A stretch of 64,000 nt of DNA from Paenibacillus rhizovicinus (GCF_010365285.1 NZ_CP048286.1:2189001-2253000), one strand, 5' to 3'; counted from the first letter of the stretch, positions 25,988 to 35,622 are shown. Made by a program: numbers and translations. Notes: a model not told the origin generated them from the letters alone.

Positions 25988-26713
25988 TTACGTCCAGCTC
26001 ATCTCGGAGCCTGCATAGTCCCGAAATGCCGGATGTTCGCGTTCGTTCGTTTCGGCCAAATAGCCGGTTATGACATTCATAATGCCTGCCGACGCTTCAT
26101 CGGACGTGATCGCCGCTTTCTCGTTCAATTTGCCGCTCATGTAGCTCTGCATCCAGCCCGGATGGATAACGAGCACTTTGCCGCCGTGCTTGCGCAGCTG
26201 ATTGTGAAGAATATTGGATTGAATGTTCAAAGCGGCCTTCGACATGCAGTATCCGTACCAGCCTTCGCGCCAGGTTTGGTTGATTTGTCCCGCTTCGGAG
26301 GAGATATTCACCACGAGCTTATCCTCGCCCTGAAGCAGCAGCGCGCCGAGCGCCTGCGTCACCCGCAGCGGCCCCATCGCATTCACGCGGTAAATCTGTT
26401 CGATCTTCTCGTAATCGATGTCGCCGAAAATTTGACCGGCATGATCGCCCGCGATGCCCGCGTTGTTGACGAGCAGATCCAGCCGGCCCGTCCGCTCCGC
26501 GATGCGCGCCGCCGCCTCGCTGACGCTGCTTCCGCTTGAAATGTCGAGCGGAAGCACGACCAATCGCCCGCCCCGCTCATCTTGCAGCTGATGAAGCGCG
26601 GGCCAGTCGGCCAAATAACTCCCCGCGAATACCGCATAGCCCGCATCCAGCAGCCGTACGGTCATCGCATAGCCAAGACCGCGATCCGCTCCGGTCACTA
26701 CCGCATATTTCAT
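25988..26713 (-). CDS. Short-chain dehydrogenase/reductase
   Basis: 241 aa. NAD(P)-binding motif TGADRGLGYA (residues 7-16), LLVNNAGIAG, the catalytic Ser in VNISSEAG, and YGYCMSKAALN with the Tyr-x-x-x-Lys pair. The arrangement is a classical SDR with an intact catalytic triad. The substrate is unknown. Its place between an esterase gene and a thuA-like gene suggests oxidation or reduction of a sugar-derived alcohol. The start is ATG 26713. Confidence 0.92.
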   Translation of the reverse strand: MKYAVVTGADRGLGYAMTVRLLDAGYAVFAGSYLADWPALHQLQDERGGRLVVLPLDISSGSSVSEAAARIAERTGRLDLLVNNAGIAGDHAGQIFGDIDYEKIEQIYRVNAMGPLRVTQALGALLLQGEDKLVVNISSEAGQINQTWREGWYGYCMSKAALNIQSNILHNQLRKHGGKVLVIHPGWMQSYMSGKLNEKAAITSDEASAGIMNVITGYLAETNEREHPAFRDYAGSEMSWT

Positions 26714-26798
26714 CTTGTTCGCTCCTTCGATTTGAAATCATATCGACTTGCAGATCAGCTCCCCGCTTCCCCGATGCACGCTTCCCGCCCTCATGATG

Positions 26799-27608
26799 TC
26801 ACAGCTCTCGGCGAATCGGCAGCCAATCCAGTACATCGCGGATGGCCGCATCCCAATAGCGCCATTCATGACCCTCATTCGGCGCTTCGACGTAGGTGAG
26901 ATCCGCTCTTCCCGCGAATTGGTCGCGAAACGCATGATTGATCGCCAGATTGAAATCCGCGCTCCCGCACGCCTGGAAGAACTTCGGCAGCTTGGCGCCG
27001 CTAGCAAGCAATTGCTCGAGCACATGGGCCAGATCATTATCGCTGCCATCGTATTCCTCCCTCGTCCCGAACGTCAGCCGGGCCATCTGCTGAAGAATCG
27101 GATTGGAGAAACCGAGCATTTCCGAATCCGTCGCGATTCGGCTGCGCTGATTCAAGCTTCCCGACAAGCTCGCCACGGCCGCGAACCGTTCCGGACAGCG
27201 AATGCCAAGCTTGAACGCGCCGTAACCGCCCATCGACAACCCCGCGGCAAACGTATCTTCCCGCCGATCCGAGATCGGGAAATACCCTTTGACGATCTCC
27301 GGCAATTCATCCGCTAGATAGGTGAAATACTTGAAGCCGTGCTTCATATCCGAATAGAAGCTGAATTGAACGTCCGGCATGACGATCACAAGCCCTTTGT
27401 TGGCCGCATACCGTTCGATGGACGTGAATCTCTGCCAGCAGGTATGGTTGTCCGAAGCGCCGTGCAGCAAATAAAGAACCGGATAAGGCGGGCGAATACC
27501 GCCTTGGGCAAGCCCGACCTGGCCTCGCGCCCGCTCCGGCAGAATGACGTCGATCGCGCTTTGCATGCCTAACGTTTCCGAGAAAAATTCCAGATGCGCC
27601 AATGCCAT
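26799..27608 (-). CDS. Esterase family protein (alpha/beta hydrolase, EstA/S-formylglutathione-hydrolase-like)
   Basis: 269 aa. The nucleophile elbow is GLSMGGYGAFKLG and the oxyanion region is YLLHGASDNHTCW. The acid (ADFNLAINH region) and the catalytic His (NEGHEWRYWD) follow in order. No signal peptide, so cytoplasmic. In carbohydrate loci this family often removes acetyl or feruloyl groups from oligosaccharides. It is the first gene of the esterase-SDR-ThuA operon and has its own promoter with a candidate cre site. Confidence 0.9.
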   Translation of the reverse strand: MALAHLEFFSETLGMQSAIDVILPERARGQVGLAQGGIRPPYPVLYLLHGASDNHTCWQRFTSIERYAANKGLVIVMPDVQFSFYSDMKHGFKYFTYLADELPEIVKGYFPISDRREDTFAAGLSMGGYGAFKLGIRCPERFAAVASLSGSLNQRSRIATDSEMLGFSNPILQQMARLTFGTREEYDGSDNDLAHVLEQLLASGAKLPKFFQACGSADFNLAINHAFRDQFAGRADLTYVEAPNEGHEWRYWDAAIRDVLDWLPIRREL

Positions 27609-27679
27609 GTCGGCCTACTTCCTTTCTTCAGGCGAAGATGGGGAATTCATCGTCTTGCCGAACCAAGCTTGTTCACGCT

Positions 27680-27693
27680 TGTTCACGCTTACA
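27680..27693. promoter_or_regulatory. Candidate CcpA cre site
   Basis: TGTAAGCGTGAACA on the minus strand fits 13 of 14 positions of the cre consensus. It lies just downstream of the esterase-operon promoter, where bound CcpA would block transcription in glucose. Confidence 0.5.
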
Positions 27694-27704
27694 TTTCCAT
27701 GAAG

Positions 27705-27733
27705 ATTATAGGCCACGACTATTATTTTGTAAA
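27705..27733 (-). promoter_or_regulatory. Promoter of the esterase-SDR-ThuA operon
   Basis: TTTACA and a perfect TATAAT with a 17-bp spacer on the minus strand. The start would be near 27698, about 90 bp before the ATG at 27608. An AT-rich run lies upstream at about 27730-27790. Confidence 0.75.
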
Positions 27734-27811
27734 CAAATTTTAATTAATGAGATGAAATAATTAAAATAATGAAATTAATTAATTTTTGTTGAAAGACACC
27801 GAACAACACGA

Positions 27812-27856
27812 ACAGCCCTCCAATTTGCTGCGCGTACGCAGCAAACGGCGGGCTGT
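27812..27856 (-). terminator. Hairpin behind the GH78 gene, possible terminator
   Basis: Outer ACAGCCC/GGGCTGT and inner TTTGCTGCG/CGCAGCAAA stems, 52 bp past the GH78 stop. Only a weakly T-rich tail follows on the minus strand, so it may be a weak terminator. Confidence 0.5.
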
Positions 27857-27907
27857 CATCATGCCGTCTATTCGATCTCCGGAACGCCATGCAGCAACAA
27901 TCAACTA

Positions 27908-30805
27908 TCAGCCGATGGCCGCTAAGTCACTCAATATGGCGTTAAACTGCTCCTCCGTCATCGCGGACATCGGATTCTCGAATACCTGCTGCACGCTCAG
28001 CTTCTTCACGAAGTGAATGGCCGGTCCGGTCAGCGCTTGAGGAATATGGCGCTGGAGCACGCCTGCGGCCGCTTCGTCGGCCAACAACTCTTCAAGCTTC
28101 GAATCGGCATTGTAGCGATTGCGGAAGATCTCCCCGTTCTCATAGGCGAACCGATAGGTGCCGGAGCCGATTTCAAGCTTGGCGCCCGTTGGCGTATCGA
28201 CGGCAGAGCGGATCCCTTCAACGGTCCCGACCAGCTGCCCGCCTTCCTTTAAGTCTGCGATTGCCGCTCCGCGCAAGATCACTTCCGCCGTACAATTGGC
28301 CGGAATCCGCACCGTTACTTCGATCTGCTTCCCGTTCTCGATGCCCCAGCCGGATTCGATCCGCCCATACATGGAGAGATGCGAAGTCCTTGCATGCGTC
28401 AGCTTGTTCATGCCGAACATCGGCTCGATCCGAATCCGCTTGAACGCCGGCACGGCTGCATCCATATCCAGTCCCGCTACCTTCCGGTACATCCAGTCGC
28501 CGACCGCGCCGTAGGAGTAGTGATTGAACGAATTCATGTCGTCGCTCCAGAAGGAACCGTCGTCCTTGATGCTGTCCCAGTGCTCCCAAATCGTCGTCGC
28601 GCCTTTGGAAACGGAATACAGCCAGCCCGGGTAGCTCGTCTGCAGCAGCAGCTTCACGGCGGTGTCGTGATAGCCGTTCTGCGACAGCGCGAAGCACAAG
28701 TATGGCGTACCGACGAAGCCGGTCGTCAGATGGCAGCCGTTCTCGGCGATCAGCTCGTTCAAATCCCGGGCAACCCGGCCGCGAACCTGCTCTCCCGCAA
28801 GATCGAACATAAGCGCCAGCACATGGGCGGTTTGCGTCGGCGCAGTCATTCTGCCATTCGGCGACATAAACTCGTCGCGGAATGCCTGCACGACATGCCG
28901 GTGAAGCTCGCCGTAACGCCGAGCATCCTCCGTCCTGCCGAGCACCTGCGCCGCATCCCGCACGATGCGCGCGGAATAGGCGTAATACGCCGTTGCCACG
29001 AGCTCTCTCGGCGTCGCTCCGATGTAGCTGTTCTCCTTGGCATCCAGCGCAAGCCAATCGCCGAAATGAAAGCCCGTGGTCCACAAGTATTCCTGCTCGC
29101 CTTGCGCGCGGATGAACTCCACCCAGGCCTTCATGCTCTCGAATTGCTCCGCCAGCAACCGCCGGTCGCCGTAATATTGATAGACCGTCCACGGACATAT
29201 GACAGCCGCATCGCTCCAGGCCGCCGAGTTCGCGCCGCCGATAACGTCCGGAATAACGAACGGCACGCCGCCGTCCGCATGCTGCTCCGCCTTCAAGTCG
29301 CGCAGCCATTTGGTAAAGAACGGCGCCCCTTGGTAGTTGAACAACGCCGTGCTGATGAACACCTGCGCGTCGCCCGTCCAGCCCAGCCGTTCATCGCGCT
29401 GCGGACAATCGGTGGGCACGTCGAGGAAGTTGCCCCGCTGCCCCCACTTGATATTGGCCTGCAGCCGGTTGACCCTCTCGTCCGAACACTCGAATGTTCC
29501 CGTCGGCTCCATGTCGGAATGCATCACTTCCCCGGCGAAAGCATCCAGCGGAAGCCCGTTCTCCGCACCGGGGAAACCCTCTACCTTGACGTAGCGGAAG
29601 CCCATGAACGAGAAGTGCGGCGCGTAGCTCTCCGCGCCTTCTCCCTTGGCCGTATACGAGACCTGCTGCCTGGCGGAACGCAGATTGCCGAAGTAAATAT
29701 TCCCGTCCTGCCCCAGCACCTCCGCGTGACTGAGCACGATGGACGTGCCGGCCGGCGCGGTAACCGTGAACCGCATGCGGCCGACCATGTTCTGCCCCAG
29801 ATCAAGCACATGGTCGCCGGCCGGCGTCACGAAGCTTGCAACCGGACGAATCGTCTCGGTTACCCGCGTCGGCCAATTCTCCTGCGCCGCCAGCACATCC
29901 GTCTTCAGGTCAAGCGCTTCGACCGGCTTCCACTCGTCCTCGTCGAAATCCGGTCCGGCCCAGCCGGTCAGCTCGCGCCGCGCGTCATAGGTCTCGCCGT
30001 GATAGATCGTGGAATAGAGTACGGGCCCGATCTGCGCTTTCCAGCTGTCATCGGTCGAGATAACGGCTTCCGTACCGTCTTGATAGGCGACATGCAGCTG
30101 CACGAGCGCCGCCCGGTGCTCGCCGTATCGGAAATTCTTCCCTTCGAAGCCTAGGCCGCTCCTGTACCAGCCGTCGCCGAGATGAATGCCGATTGCATTG
30201 CTTCCTTGCCGCAGCAGCCCCGTCACCTCGTACGTCTGATATTGCAGCCGGCTTGAATAACTGGTCCAGCCCGGCGCGAGCAAATCCTCCGAGACCGGCT
30301 CCCCATTGACGAACAGCTCATATACGCCGGCCGCCGTTGCATAGATGCGCGCCGACGCGATTTCCTTATCCAAGGCAAAGCCTTTGCGGAGCAGGTACGA
30401 AGCTTCCGACTGCGGGTCGATCTCGCGCGGATCGGGCGTAATCCAGCGGGCCGTCCATTCATCGCTGCCGAGCAGCCCCGTCTCGAACCAGGAGGTCTCG
30501 CTCCAATCGGACGGATCGCCGGACTGATTCCACGCCATCGCCTGATAGTAATAGCGGGTACGGGATGCCAGCTTCGGTCCGTCATAGGAGAGCTGAATCG
30601 ACTGCTCCGAATCTACGCGTCCGGTATCCCAGAGCGGCGAGCCGAAATCCCCGTCGCTGCCGGCAACCCTGAGCCGATAGGCGCTCTGCTGCGTTCCGCG
30701 GCGGTCCGATTCGATTCGCCAGCTGAATTGCGGGCGCTCCGCGCCGATGCCCAGCGCCTCCGACCGGTATTCGCATGTCACATCCTTGACCATGAACAGT
30801 GCCAC
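27908..30805 (-). CDS. Alpha-L-rhamnosidase, GH78
   Basis: 965 aa. Architecture fits bacterial GH78: an N-terminal Bac_rhamnosid-type beta domain (VTCEYRSEALGIGAERPQFS), a second beta domain with the sugar-binding-like ARIYATAAGVYELFVNGE, the (alpha/alpha)6 catalytic barrel with the hallmark DCPQRDERLGWTGDAQ, and a C-terminal beta-sandwich. It releases terminal L-rhamnose from rhamnogalacturonan, gellan-type or plant glycoside substrates. No signal peptide, so it acts on imported material. It is the last gene of the deoR-acyltransferase-phosphotransferase-GH78 run (31-bp gap). Confidence 0.95.
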   Translation of the reverse strand: MALFMVKDVTCEYRSEALGIGAERPQFSWRIESDRRGTQQSAYRLRVAGSDGDFGSPLWDTGRVDSEQSIQLSYDGPKLASRTRYYYQAMAWNQSGDPSDWSETSWFETGLLGSDEWTARWITPDPREIDPQSEASYLLRKGFALDKEIASARIYATAAGVYELFVNGEPVSEDLLAPGWTSYSSRLQYQTYEVTGLLRQGSNAIGIHLGDGWYRSGLGFEGKNFRYGEHRAALVQLHVAYQDGTEAVISTDDSWKAQIGPVLYSTIYHGETYDARRELTGWAGPDFDEDEWKPVEALDLKTDVLAAQENWPTRVTETIRPVASFVTPAGDHVLDLGQNMVGRMRFTVTAPAGTSIVLSHAEVLGQDGNIYFGNLRSARQQVSYTAKGEGAESYAPHFSFMGFRYVKVEGFPGAENGLPLDAFAGEVMHSDMEPTGTFECSDERVNRLQANIKWGQRGNFLDVPTDCPQRDERLGWTGDAQVFISTALFNYQGAPFFTKWLRDLKAEQHADGGVPFVIPDVIGGANSAAWSDAAVICPWTVYQYYGDRRLLAEQFESMKAWVEFIRAQGEQEYLWTTGFHFGDWLALDAKENSYIGATPRELVATAYYAYSARIVRDAAQVLGRTEDARRYGELHRHVVQAFRDEFMSPNGRMTAPTQTAHVLALMFDLAGEQVRGRVARDLNELIAENGCHLTTGFVGTPYLCFALSQNGYHDTAVKLLLQTSYPGWLYSVSKGATTIWEHWDSIKDDGSFWSDDMNSFNHYSYGAVGDWMYRKVAGLDMDAAVPAFKRIRIEPMFGMNKLTHARTSHLSMYGRIESGWGIENGKQIEVTVRIPANCTAEVILRGAAIADLKEGGQLVGTVEGIRSAVDTPTGAKLEIGSGTYRFAYENGEIFRNRYNADSKLEELLADEAAAGVLQRHIPQALTGPAIHFVKKLSVQQVFENPMSAMTEEQFNAILSDLAAIG

Positions 30806-30836
30806 GACTAACAGCCTCCTTTATAATTCACCGCGG

Positions 30837-31751
30837 TTAGCTCGTTAACGATAGCAGGAATTGCCGCATGTACCGATAGTCCCGGTCCCGTCCCATCTTG
30901 GCAAAGAAACGAAGGCCGTCCAGTCCCTTGAAATAATAGGCGCCGATCATCCGTTTTTGAAAATCCGGAATGTCGATCCCCAGCTTCTCGCTGCATTCCT
31001 GGTAGGCCTTCACGACGTCCGTCTCCCCCATCATGATCTTCAAGGTAGCCACGTCTACGATAAAATCGCCATAGGCGAAGTTGCCGTCGATGATCCCGGT
31101 GATCCGCCGGCCATCCGATAGAATGTTCCACGGAGACACGTCGCCATGGATGAAATGACGATGCGGCTCATTGTAGACCGAGTAGGCCAGCAGCCGCTGA
31201 TAGCATTCATCGACGACGTCTTGCTCCAAGCCGGGGATTTCGCGCCACCCTTCCCAGAACCCGGTTTGTTCGTCGGCAAAGAACGAAACGACATAATCCC
31301 GCCAGGCGGGGAATGCGCCGTTGCCGTCGGGCTGGATCCAGCCGAAGCCGCCGGTCGCCCCGACATCCATATGGTTCATTGCGGTCAGCATGCGAATCAG
31401 TTCGGGCAGCTGAAGCGACTGCTCTTCGGCCGTGCAGTCGACAAGGTTGCGGCCGGGGATGCGCTCCAGAATCGAATACGCCAGCAGGCCGGCCTTCCCT
31501 TGCCCCATGCACCTCGGGAACGGAATGCCTTGCTGTCTGAGCAGTCTCGAGACGTAGCCTTCCGTCTCGTATGCATGTTCCATATCGCTGAATTTAATGA
31601 TATACGCCGCGCCGTTCAGGCTGAACGCGAACACGCTGCTTAAATTCCCGCCGCTTACGGGCGCAATGCCCGTCGCGCCTTCCCCGAGATGATGGCTGAT
31701 CGCGCTGACGATGCCGGCGGTGTCGACCATGGGTTTGACATAAGCGGTCAT
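30837..31751 (-). CDS. Phosphotransferase family protein (aminoglycoside-phosphotransferase fold)
   Basis: 304 aa from ATG 31751, preceded by GGAGGGAG. The kinase core is clear: nucleotide loop GGNLSSVFAF with AYIIKF (ATP-binding Lys), catalytic loop HGDVSPWN, and metal site IIDGNFAYGD. The family phosphorylates small molecules such as antibiotics, sugars, homoserine or choline. Placed directly before a rhamnosidase gene, a sugar or glycoside kinase role is possible, but antibiotic phosphorylation is not excluded. The region before this ATG overlaps the 5' side of no other gene; the acyltransferase stop is 33 bp upstream. Confidence 0.85.
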   Translation of the reverse strand: MTAYVKPMVDTAGIVSAISHHLGEGATGIAPVSGGNLSSVFAFSLNGAAYIIKFSDMEHAYETEGYVSRLLRQQGIPFPRCMGQGKAGLLAYSILERIPGRNLVDCTAEEQSLQLPELIRMLTAMNHMDVGATGGFGWIQPDGNGAFPAWRDYVVSFFADEQTGFWEGWREIPGLEQDVVDECYQRLLAYSVYNEPHRHFIHGDVSPWNILSDGRRITGIIDGNFAYGDFIVDVATLKIMMGETDVVKAYQECSEKLGIDIPDFQKRMIGAYYFKGLDGLRFFAKMGRDRDYRYMRQFLLSLTS

Positions 31752-31783
31752 CGCCCGCTCCCTCCCCTCTTCTTGCTTGCAAG

Positions 31784-32923
31784 TCAATCGAACTTAAGCG
31801 GTTCATTGCCCCATGCAGCCGGCGAATCGACCGCGGGACGCTTTGATTTCTTGGTGATGAGGTCCCTCAGTTTCATGATCGGCACCTCGAAGTAGCGATG
31901 GGCGACGAAGTTAAACGCAATCAGTATGATGAGCGCGAATACGAGCAGATACAAGCTGTGTCCGATGCTGGACGTCGTATTTTCCTTGCTGAACCAGACG
32001 AACAGATTCCAATGAAACAAGTAATAGCCGTAGCTTTGGGCGCTGATGAAACCGATGAAGCCGCGGAGTTTCGGCAGCCGCCCCATGCGCGGGATATGCG
32101 TCTCGAAGACTGCGATCAGCAGCGCGATACACAACGACACCACGCTGAACAGCAGCGTCCGGTCGAACCAGGAATGATCCATCGTCTGCTCCGCTATCCC
32201 TTTGTACACCAAGTAGCCGCTGAAATAGGCAAGCCCCGCAACCGCGATCAGCAAGGACGTCTTGCCGGTAAGATATTTTCGGTAAAAGGCCGCATGGTAG
32301 GTCTTGACCCCTGCCAGCATGACGCCGAACACCAGACTGTCGAGACGCAGCGGGATTTGCTTGCGAACCCCGTAATCCCACAGCGGCTGATTGTTGTGCA
32401 CTTCGAACATTCTGAGGATGGGGAAGAACGCGATGAGCAGCGCCGAGACGACGAAGAAAGCCGCCGGCTTACGGCGGAATTTGCCCGCGAGCAGCAGCGG
32501 TACCGGCATCAGCAGGTAGAACCATTCCTCGATCGATAGACTCCACGAGATCGGCAGGAAGGCCAAATGCGACTCGTTGAAATTTTGCAGGAAGACGAGA
32601 TTCGTCAGATTCATATGGTGCGTGACGAACAGATAGGTGATGGCTACCGCCAGCAAGTAGAGCGGCAGCGTCCGAAACCAGCGGCGAACGTAGAAGGTGC
32701 CCAGCCGGGACAAGGAGCCGTTCTCCACGATCTCCTGCAGCAGGATTCGCCCGATCAAGAAGCCGCTCAGCACGAAAAACAATTCCACGCCCAAATAGCC
32801 GGTCACATAGTTGAGCGGATTCCAATCGTGATAGGACATGAAGAAGAAACCGAGCCCATGGCAGAACAAGACGAGCAGTATGGCGCTGCTGCGGATGATA
32901 TCCAAGCCGGCATTCCGTTCCAT
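31784..32923 (-). CDS. Membrane acyltransferase, acyltransferase 3 family
   Basis: 379 aa from ATG 32923 (AAGGAG nine bases upstream). About ten membrane segments. The N-terminal family motif is LDIIRSSAILLVLFCHG, with the conserved His and Arg, followed by GVELFFVLSGFLIGRIL. Family members transfer acetyl or other acyl groups to sugars of exopolysaccharides, peptidoglycan or antibiotics at the membrane. Here it lies between a DeoR regulator and a phosphotransferase, in an operon that ends with a rhamnosidase. The acceptor is unknown. Confidence 0.9.
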   Translation of the reverse strand: MERNAGLDIIRSSAILLVLFCHGLGFFFMSYHDWNPLNYVTGYLGVELFFVLSGFLIGRILLQEIVENGSLSRLGTFYVRRWFRTLPLYLLAVAITYLFVTHHMNLTNLVFLQNFNESHLAFLPISWSLSIEEWFYLLMPVPLLLAGKFRRKPAAFFVVSALLIAFFPILRMFEVHNNQPLWDYGVRKQIPLRLDSLVFGVMLAGVKTYHAAFYRKYLTGKTSLLIAVAGLAYFSGYLVYKGIAEQTMDHSWFDRTLLFSVVSLCIALLIAVFETHIPRMGRLPKLRGFIGFISAQSYGYYLFHWNLFVWFSKENTTSSIGHSLYLLVFALIILIAFNFVAHRYFEVPIMKLRDLITKKSKRPAVDSPAAWGNEPLKFD

Positions 32924-32937
32924 GATCGCACGCTCCT

Positions 32938-33699
32938 TCAATCCGGCAGCTGAATGACGTCGATGGACCGCCGCCGGAGCTGCTGCACGTATTCGGCGGG
33001 CGTCTGCGCATCCGTGATGAGATGGTCGATCCGGTCCCAGCCGGTTATCGTCGTAAACGCCTGCGTATTGAATTTGCTGTAATCGGCCAGCAGGTACACA
33101 TGCTCCGCCATCCCGACCATCTTCCTTTTCACCCTGGCCTGCAGCTCGTTGGACTCGGAAATTCCGCGCTCCATATGCACGCCTTTGCAGGAAATAAACG
33201 CCTTATCCACGTAATACTCTTCCAGCGATTGCTCCGCCAAAGGGCCGACGAAGGAGAGCGAGTTCGGGACGAGCGTTCCGCCGGTGCTGATGACGACGAC
33301 ATTCTTCTTCTCGCTGAGCACGAACGCGACCTTCAGCGAATTCGTCACCACCGTCAGCGGGATATCCGGCAGCTGCGCGGCAAGATGCCAAGCCGTCGTG
33401 CTTGCATCCAGCACGATCCGTTCGTTAGGTTCGACGAATGTGGCGGCTTCCGTGGATATATGCTGTTTCTCCGTCACATGAACCGTCTCTCTAAGCAAAT
33501 AGGGCGTTTCCGACTGCGGCACGATGCGAATCGCCCCGCCATAGCTGCGAAGCAGCCGGCCTTCGCCTTCCAATCGATCCAGATCGCGGCGAATCGTCTC
33601 CTCCGTAACCTTGCACAATTGACTAAGCTCGGCGACGCGGATGCTTCCTTTCTCGTTTACCATCCGTAGAATGTACTGGTATCTTTCCGCGACGAGCAT
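32938..33699 (-). CDS. DeoR family transcriptional regulator
   Basis: 253 aa. N-terminal DeoR winged helix (RYQYILRMVNEKGSIRVAEL and VTEETIRRDLDRLEGEGRL), then the sugar-phosphate-sensing DeoRC domain (IVLDASTTAWHLAAQL ... VISTGGTL). Effectors of this family are usually phosphorylated sugars, which fits a neighbouring kinase-like gene. It starts 37 bp behind the last gene of the oligopeptide-transporter operon with no convincing terminator in between, so it could also be read from that operon. Confidence 0.92.
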   Translation of the reverse strand: MLVAERYQYILRMVNEKGSIRVAELSQLCKVTEETIRRDLDRLEGEGRLLRSYGGAIRIVPQSETPYLLRETVHVTEKQHISTEAATFVEPNERIVLDASTTAWHLAAQLPDIPLTVVTNSLKVAFVLSEKKNVVVISTGGTLVPNSLSFVGPLAEQSLEEYYVDKAFISCKGVHMERGISESNELQARVKRKMVGMAEHVYLLADYSKFNTQAFTTITGWDRIDHLITDAQTPAEYVQQLRRRSIDVIQLPD

Positions 33700-33736
33700 G
33701 ATCTTCCCCCTTATAACGGGTTGATTCCCGTACTGG

Positions 33737-34198
33737 TCATTGGTCTGAGGGGACCGCCCTCTTCGCTATTAAGACAGACACCATGAACAGCGCCAGCGCG
33801 CAGACGGCTTCGGCGGCAGCCAAGAGCCAATCGTCCCCCGGATTCTTCTTCCGGTCCATGGCGAACACAATCATCTCGCACAAGAACAGAACCGCAAGCT
33901 GCACGGCCAACAGCTTCGTGAACGACGACCAAATCCTGCCCGCGTCGGCCCGTTTCTTCAAATAATGCTGCGCGTAATAGACGAACGCGAGCCAGATGAT
34001 GCCAAGCGTAATGAACGTGCCGTATTCGACCGCTTGCCATGCGTACGGATCCACGCCGATATAGGAGAACACGTCGATGGCGGCCCCCCGTATCGCCAGC
34101 CAGTCGAATATGCCGAGGACGGAGAGGATGACGGTCAGTCCCACGGACAAGAATCCGGCCAGCGTCTGCCTTCTATGTTCCTGCAGTAATGGATCCAT
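33737..34198 (-). CDS. Small four-span membrane protein of unknown function
   Basis: 153 aa with four hydrophobic segments (about 12-35, 57-78, 93-115 and 125-146) separated by short charged loops (YLKKRADAGR, MDRKKNPGDD). I do not recognise the family. Its start overlaps the end of the 135-aa gene by 26 bases, so the two are translationally coupled, and both trail the oligopeptide-transporter genes. It may help regulate or assemble that transporter; this is inferred from position only. Confidence 0.75.
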   Translation of the reverse strand: MDPLLQEHRRQTLAGFLSVGLTVILSVLGIFDWLAIRGAAIDVFSYIGVDPYAWQAVEYGTFITLGIIWLAFVYYAQHYLKKRADAGRIWSSFTKLLAVQLAVLFLCEMIVFAMDRKKNPGDDWLLAAAEAVCALALFMVSVLIAKRAVPSDQ

Positions 34199-34580
34199 CC
34201 CTCACCTCTTCGCTCCACTCGCGAGAAACCTCCCGGATATTGCGCAGCATGAGCTGGCGCGTCTCTTCGTTCTCGACGAGATTGGTTTTCTTGACAAAGG
34301 CCGATAACCGGCGGAGCTTGCGCACGTAACTGCGGGCGGCCAGCCGCTGCGCGATGCCGAGCGCGGCGGCATCCCCCTGCTCTTGCAGACGGATCATCTT
34401 CTTCGTATGCTTGAGCGACCAACGCTCCGGGATCATGCCGGTCGACGTGATATGCTCGAGATCGGCATGCTTCTCGCCGAAGATCTTGGCCATCATGAAG
34501 CGCATGTACCAGATGGAAGCGAGCATGATCAGAAACAAACAAACCATGAAGACGAGCAAAATCAGGGCGATGGCCGTCAT
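34173..34580 (-). CDS. Small membrane-anchored protein of unknown function
   Basis: 135 aa from ATG 34580; a longer frame upstream is a shadow of the ATPase gene. One N-terminal membrane anchor ([20 protein letters not shown]) precedes a charged, helical cytoplasmic tail of about 105 residues rich in Lys/Arg/Glu ([35 protein letters not shown]). The ATGA overlap with the OppF-like gene and the overlap with the 153-aa gene mark it as a true operon member. Its function is unknown; a helical tail of this type could contact the ATPases. Confidence 0.75.
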   Translation of the reverse strand: MTAIALILLVFMVCLFLIMLASIWYMRFMMAKIFGEKHADLEHITSTGMIPERWSLKHTKKMIRLQEQGDAAALGIAQRLAARSYVRKLRRLSAFVKKTNLVENEETRQLMLRNIREVSREWSEEVRDGSITAGT

Positions 34581-35596
34581 TGGGCGACAGCTCCTTGCAA
34601 TTGCAGCTCGCCCGCGAAGTGGCAGGCGGAATAATGTCCTTCGCCGACCTGCTTCCATTCGGGCGCCTGGCTCTTGCAGATGTCCTGCGCATAGGGACAG
34701 CGCGGGTGGAAGTAGCAGCCGGAAGGCGGCTTCGCCGGATTGGCAACCTCGCCTGCCAGAATGATCCGGTTCGATTTCTTGCGCGGATCCGGCATCGGCT
34801 TGGCGGACAGCAGCGCTTCCGTATACGGATGCTGCGGGTTCTTGAACAATTCCTTCGTCGCGGCGGTCTCCACCATCTTGCCGACATACATGACGCCGAC
34901 CCGATTGGAAATATGCTGTATAACGCCAAGGTCATGGGAGATGAACAGATAGCTTAAATGCAATTTCTCCTGCAAATCCTGCAGCAGATTGATGATCTGG
35001 GCTTGCACGGAAACGTCGAGCGCCGACACCGCTTCGTCGCAGACGATGAATTTCGGATTCGTCGCCAGCGCCCGCGCGATCCCGATGCGCTGGCGCTGCC
35101 CGCCACTGAATGCATGCGGGTACCGCTCCAGATGCCGGCTGTTCAAGCCGACCATTTCCATCAGCTCCATGACGCGTTCCTTGAGCGCGTCGCCCCGGGC
35201 CATGCCGTTGCAAATGAGCGGCTCCGCGATAATGCTGAGCACCGTCATTCGCGGGTTGAGCGAGGAGTACGGGTCTTGGAAGATCAGCTGCATATCCCGG
35301 CGGATCGCCCGCAGCTCGTGGTTGTTCAGCTTCATGACGTCTTTGACTTCGCCTTGCCGGTTCTGGAACAGCGTCGTTCCCGAGGTCGGCTCGATCGCCC
35401 GCAGGACGCACCGTCCGAGCGTCGTCTTGCCGCAGCCGGATTCTCCGACCAGGCCGAGCGTTTCGCCGGGCCGAATCTGAATATGAACATCGTCGACGGC
35501 TCTTACGAAGCCGACGGTTTTCTTCATGAAGCCTTGCTTGATCGGAAAATATTTCTTCATCGAACGGACGTCCAGTACAAACTCCTCTTGCGTCAT
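34577..35596 (-). CDS. oppF: Oligopeptide-type ABC transporter ATP-binding protein, OppF-like
   Basis: 339 aa from ATG 35596, with GGAGGTGG upstream. Walker [16 protein letters not shown], signature [15 protein letters not shown], Walker [15 protein letters not shown] and the switch His in FISHDLGVI. The C-terminal oligopeptide-transporter motif ([20 protein letters not shown]) includes the Cys cluster often seen in OppD/F proteins. It works with the OppD-like ATPase just upstream and the permeases at 36.6-38.8 kb. Confidence 0.93.
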   Translation of the reverse strand: MTQEEFVLDVRSMKKYFPIKQGFMKKTVGFVRAVDDVHIQIRPGETLGLVGESGCGKTTLGRCVLRAIEPTSGTTLFQNRQGEVKDVMKLNNHELRAIRRDMQLIFQDPYSSLNPRMTVLSIIAEPLICNGMARGDALKERVMELMEMVGLNSRHLERYPHAFSGGQRQRIGIARALATNPKFIVCDEAVSALDVSVQAQIINLLQDLQEKLHLSYLFISHDLGVIQHISNRVGVMYVGKMVETAATKELFKNPQHPYTEALLSAKPMPDPRKKSNRIILAGEVANPAKPPSGCYFHPRCPYAQDICKSQAPEWKQVGEGHYSACHFAGELQLQGAVAQ

Positions 35597-35622
35597 GGAA
35601 CCACCTCCGCGAAAGATATATG

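Noticed and set aside
28379-30154. 591-codon open frame on the plus strand
   Set aside because: Antisense to the GH78 rhamnosidase, with composition typical of a shadow frame and no ribosome site.
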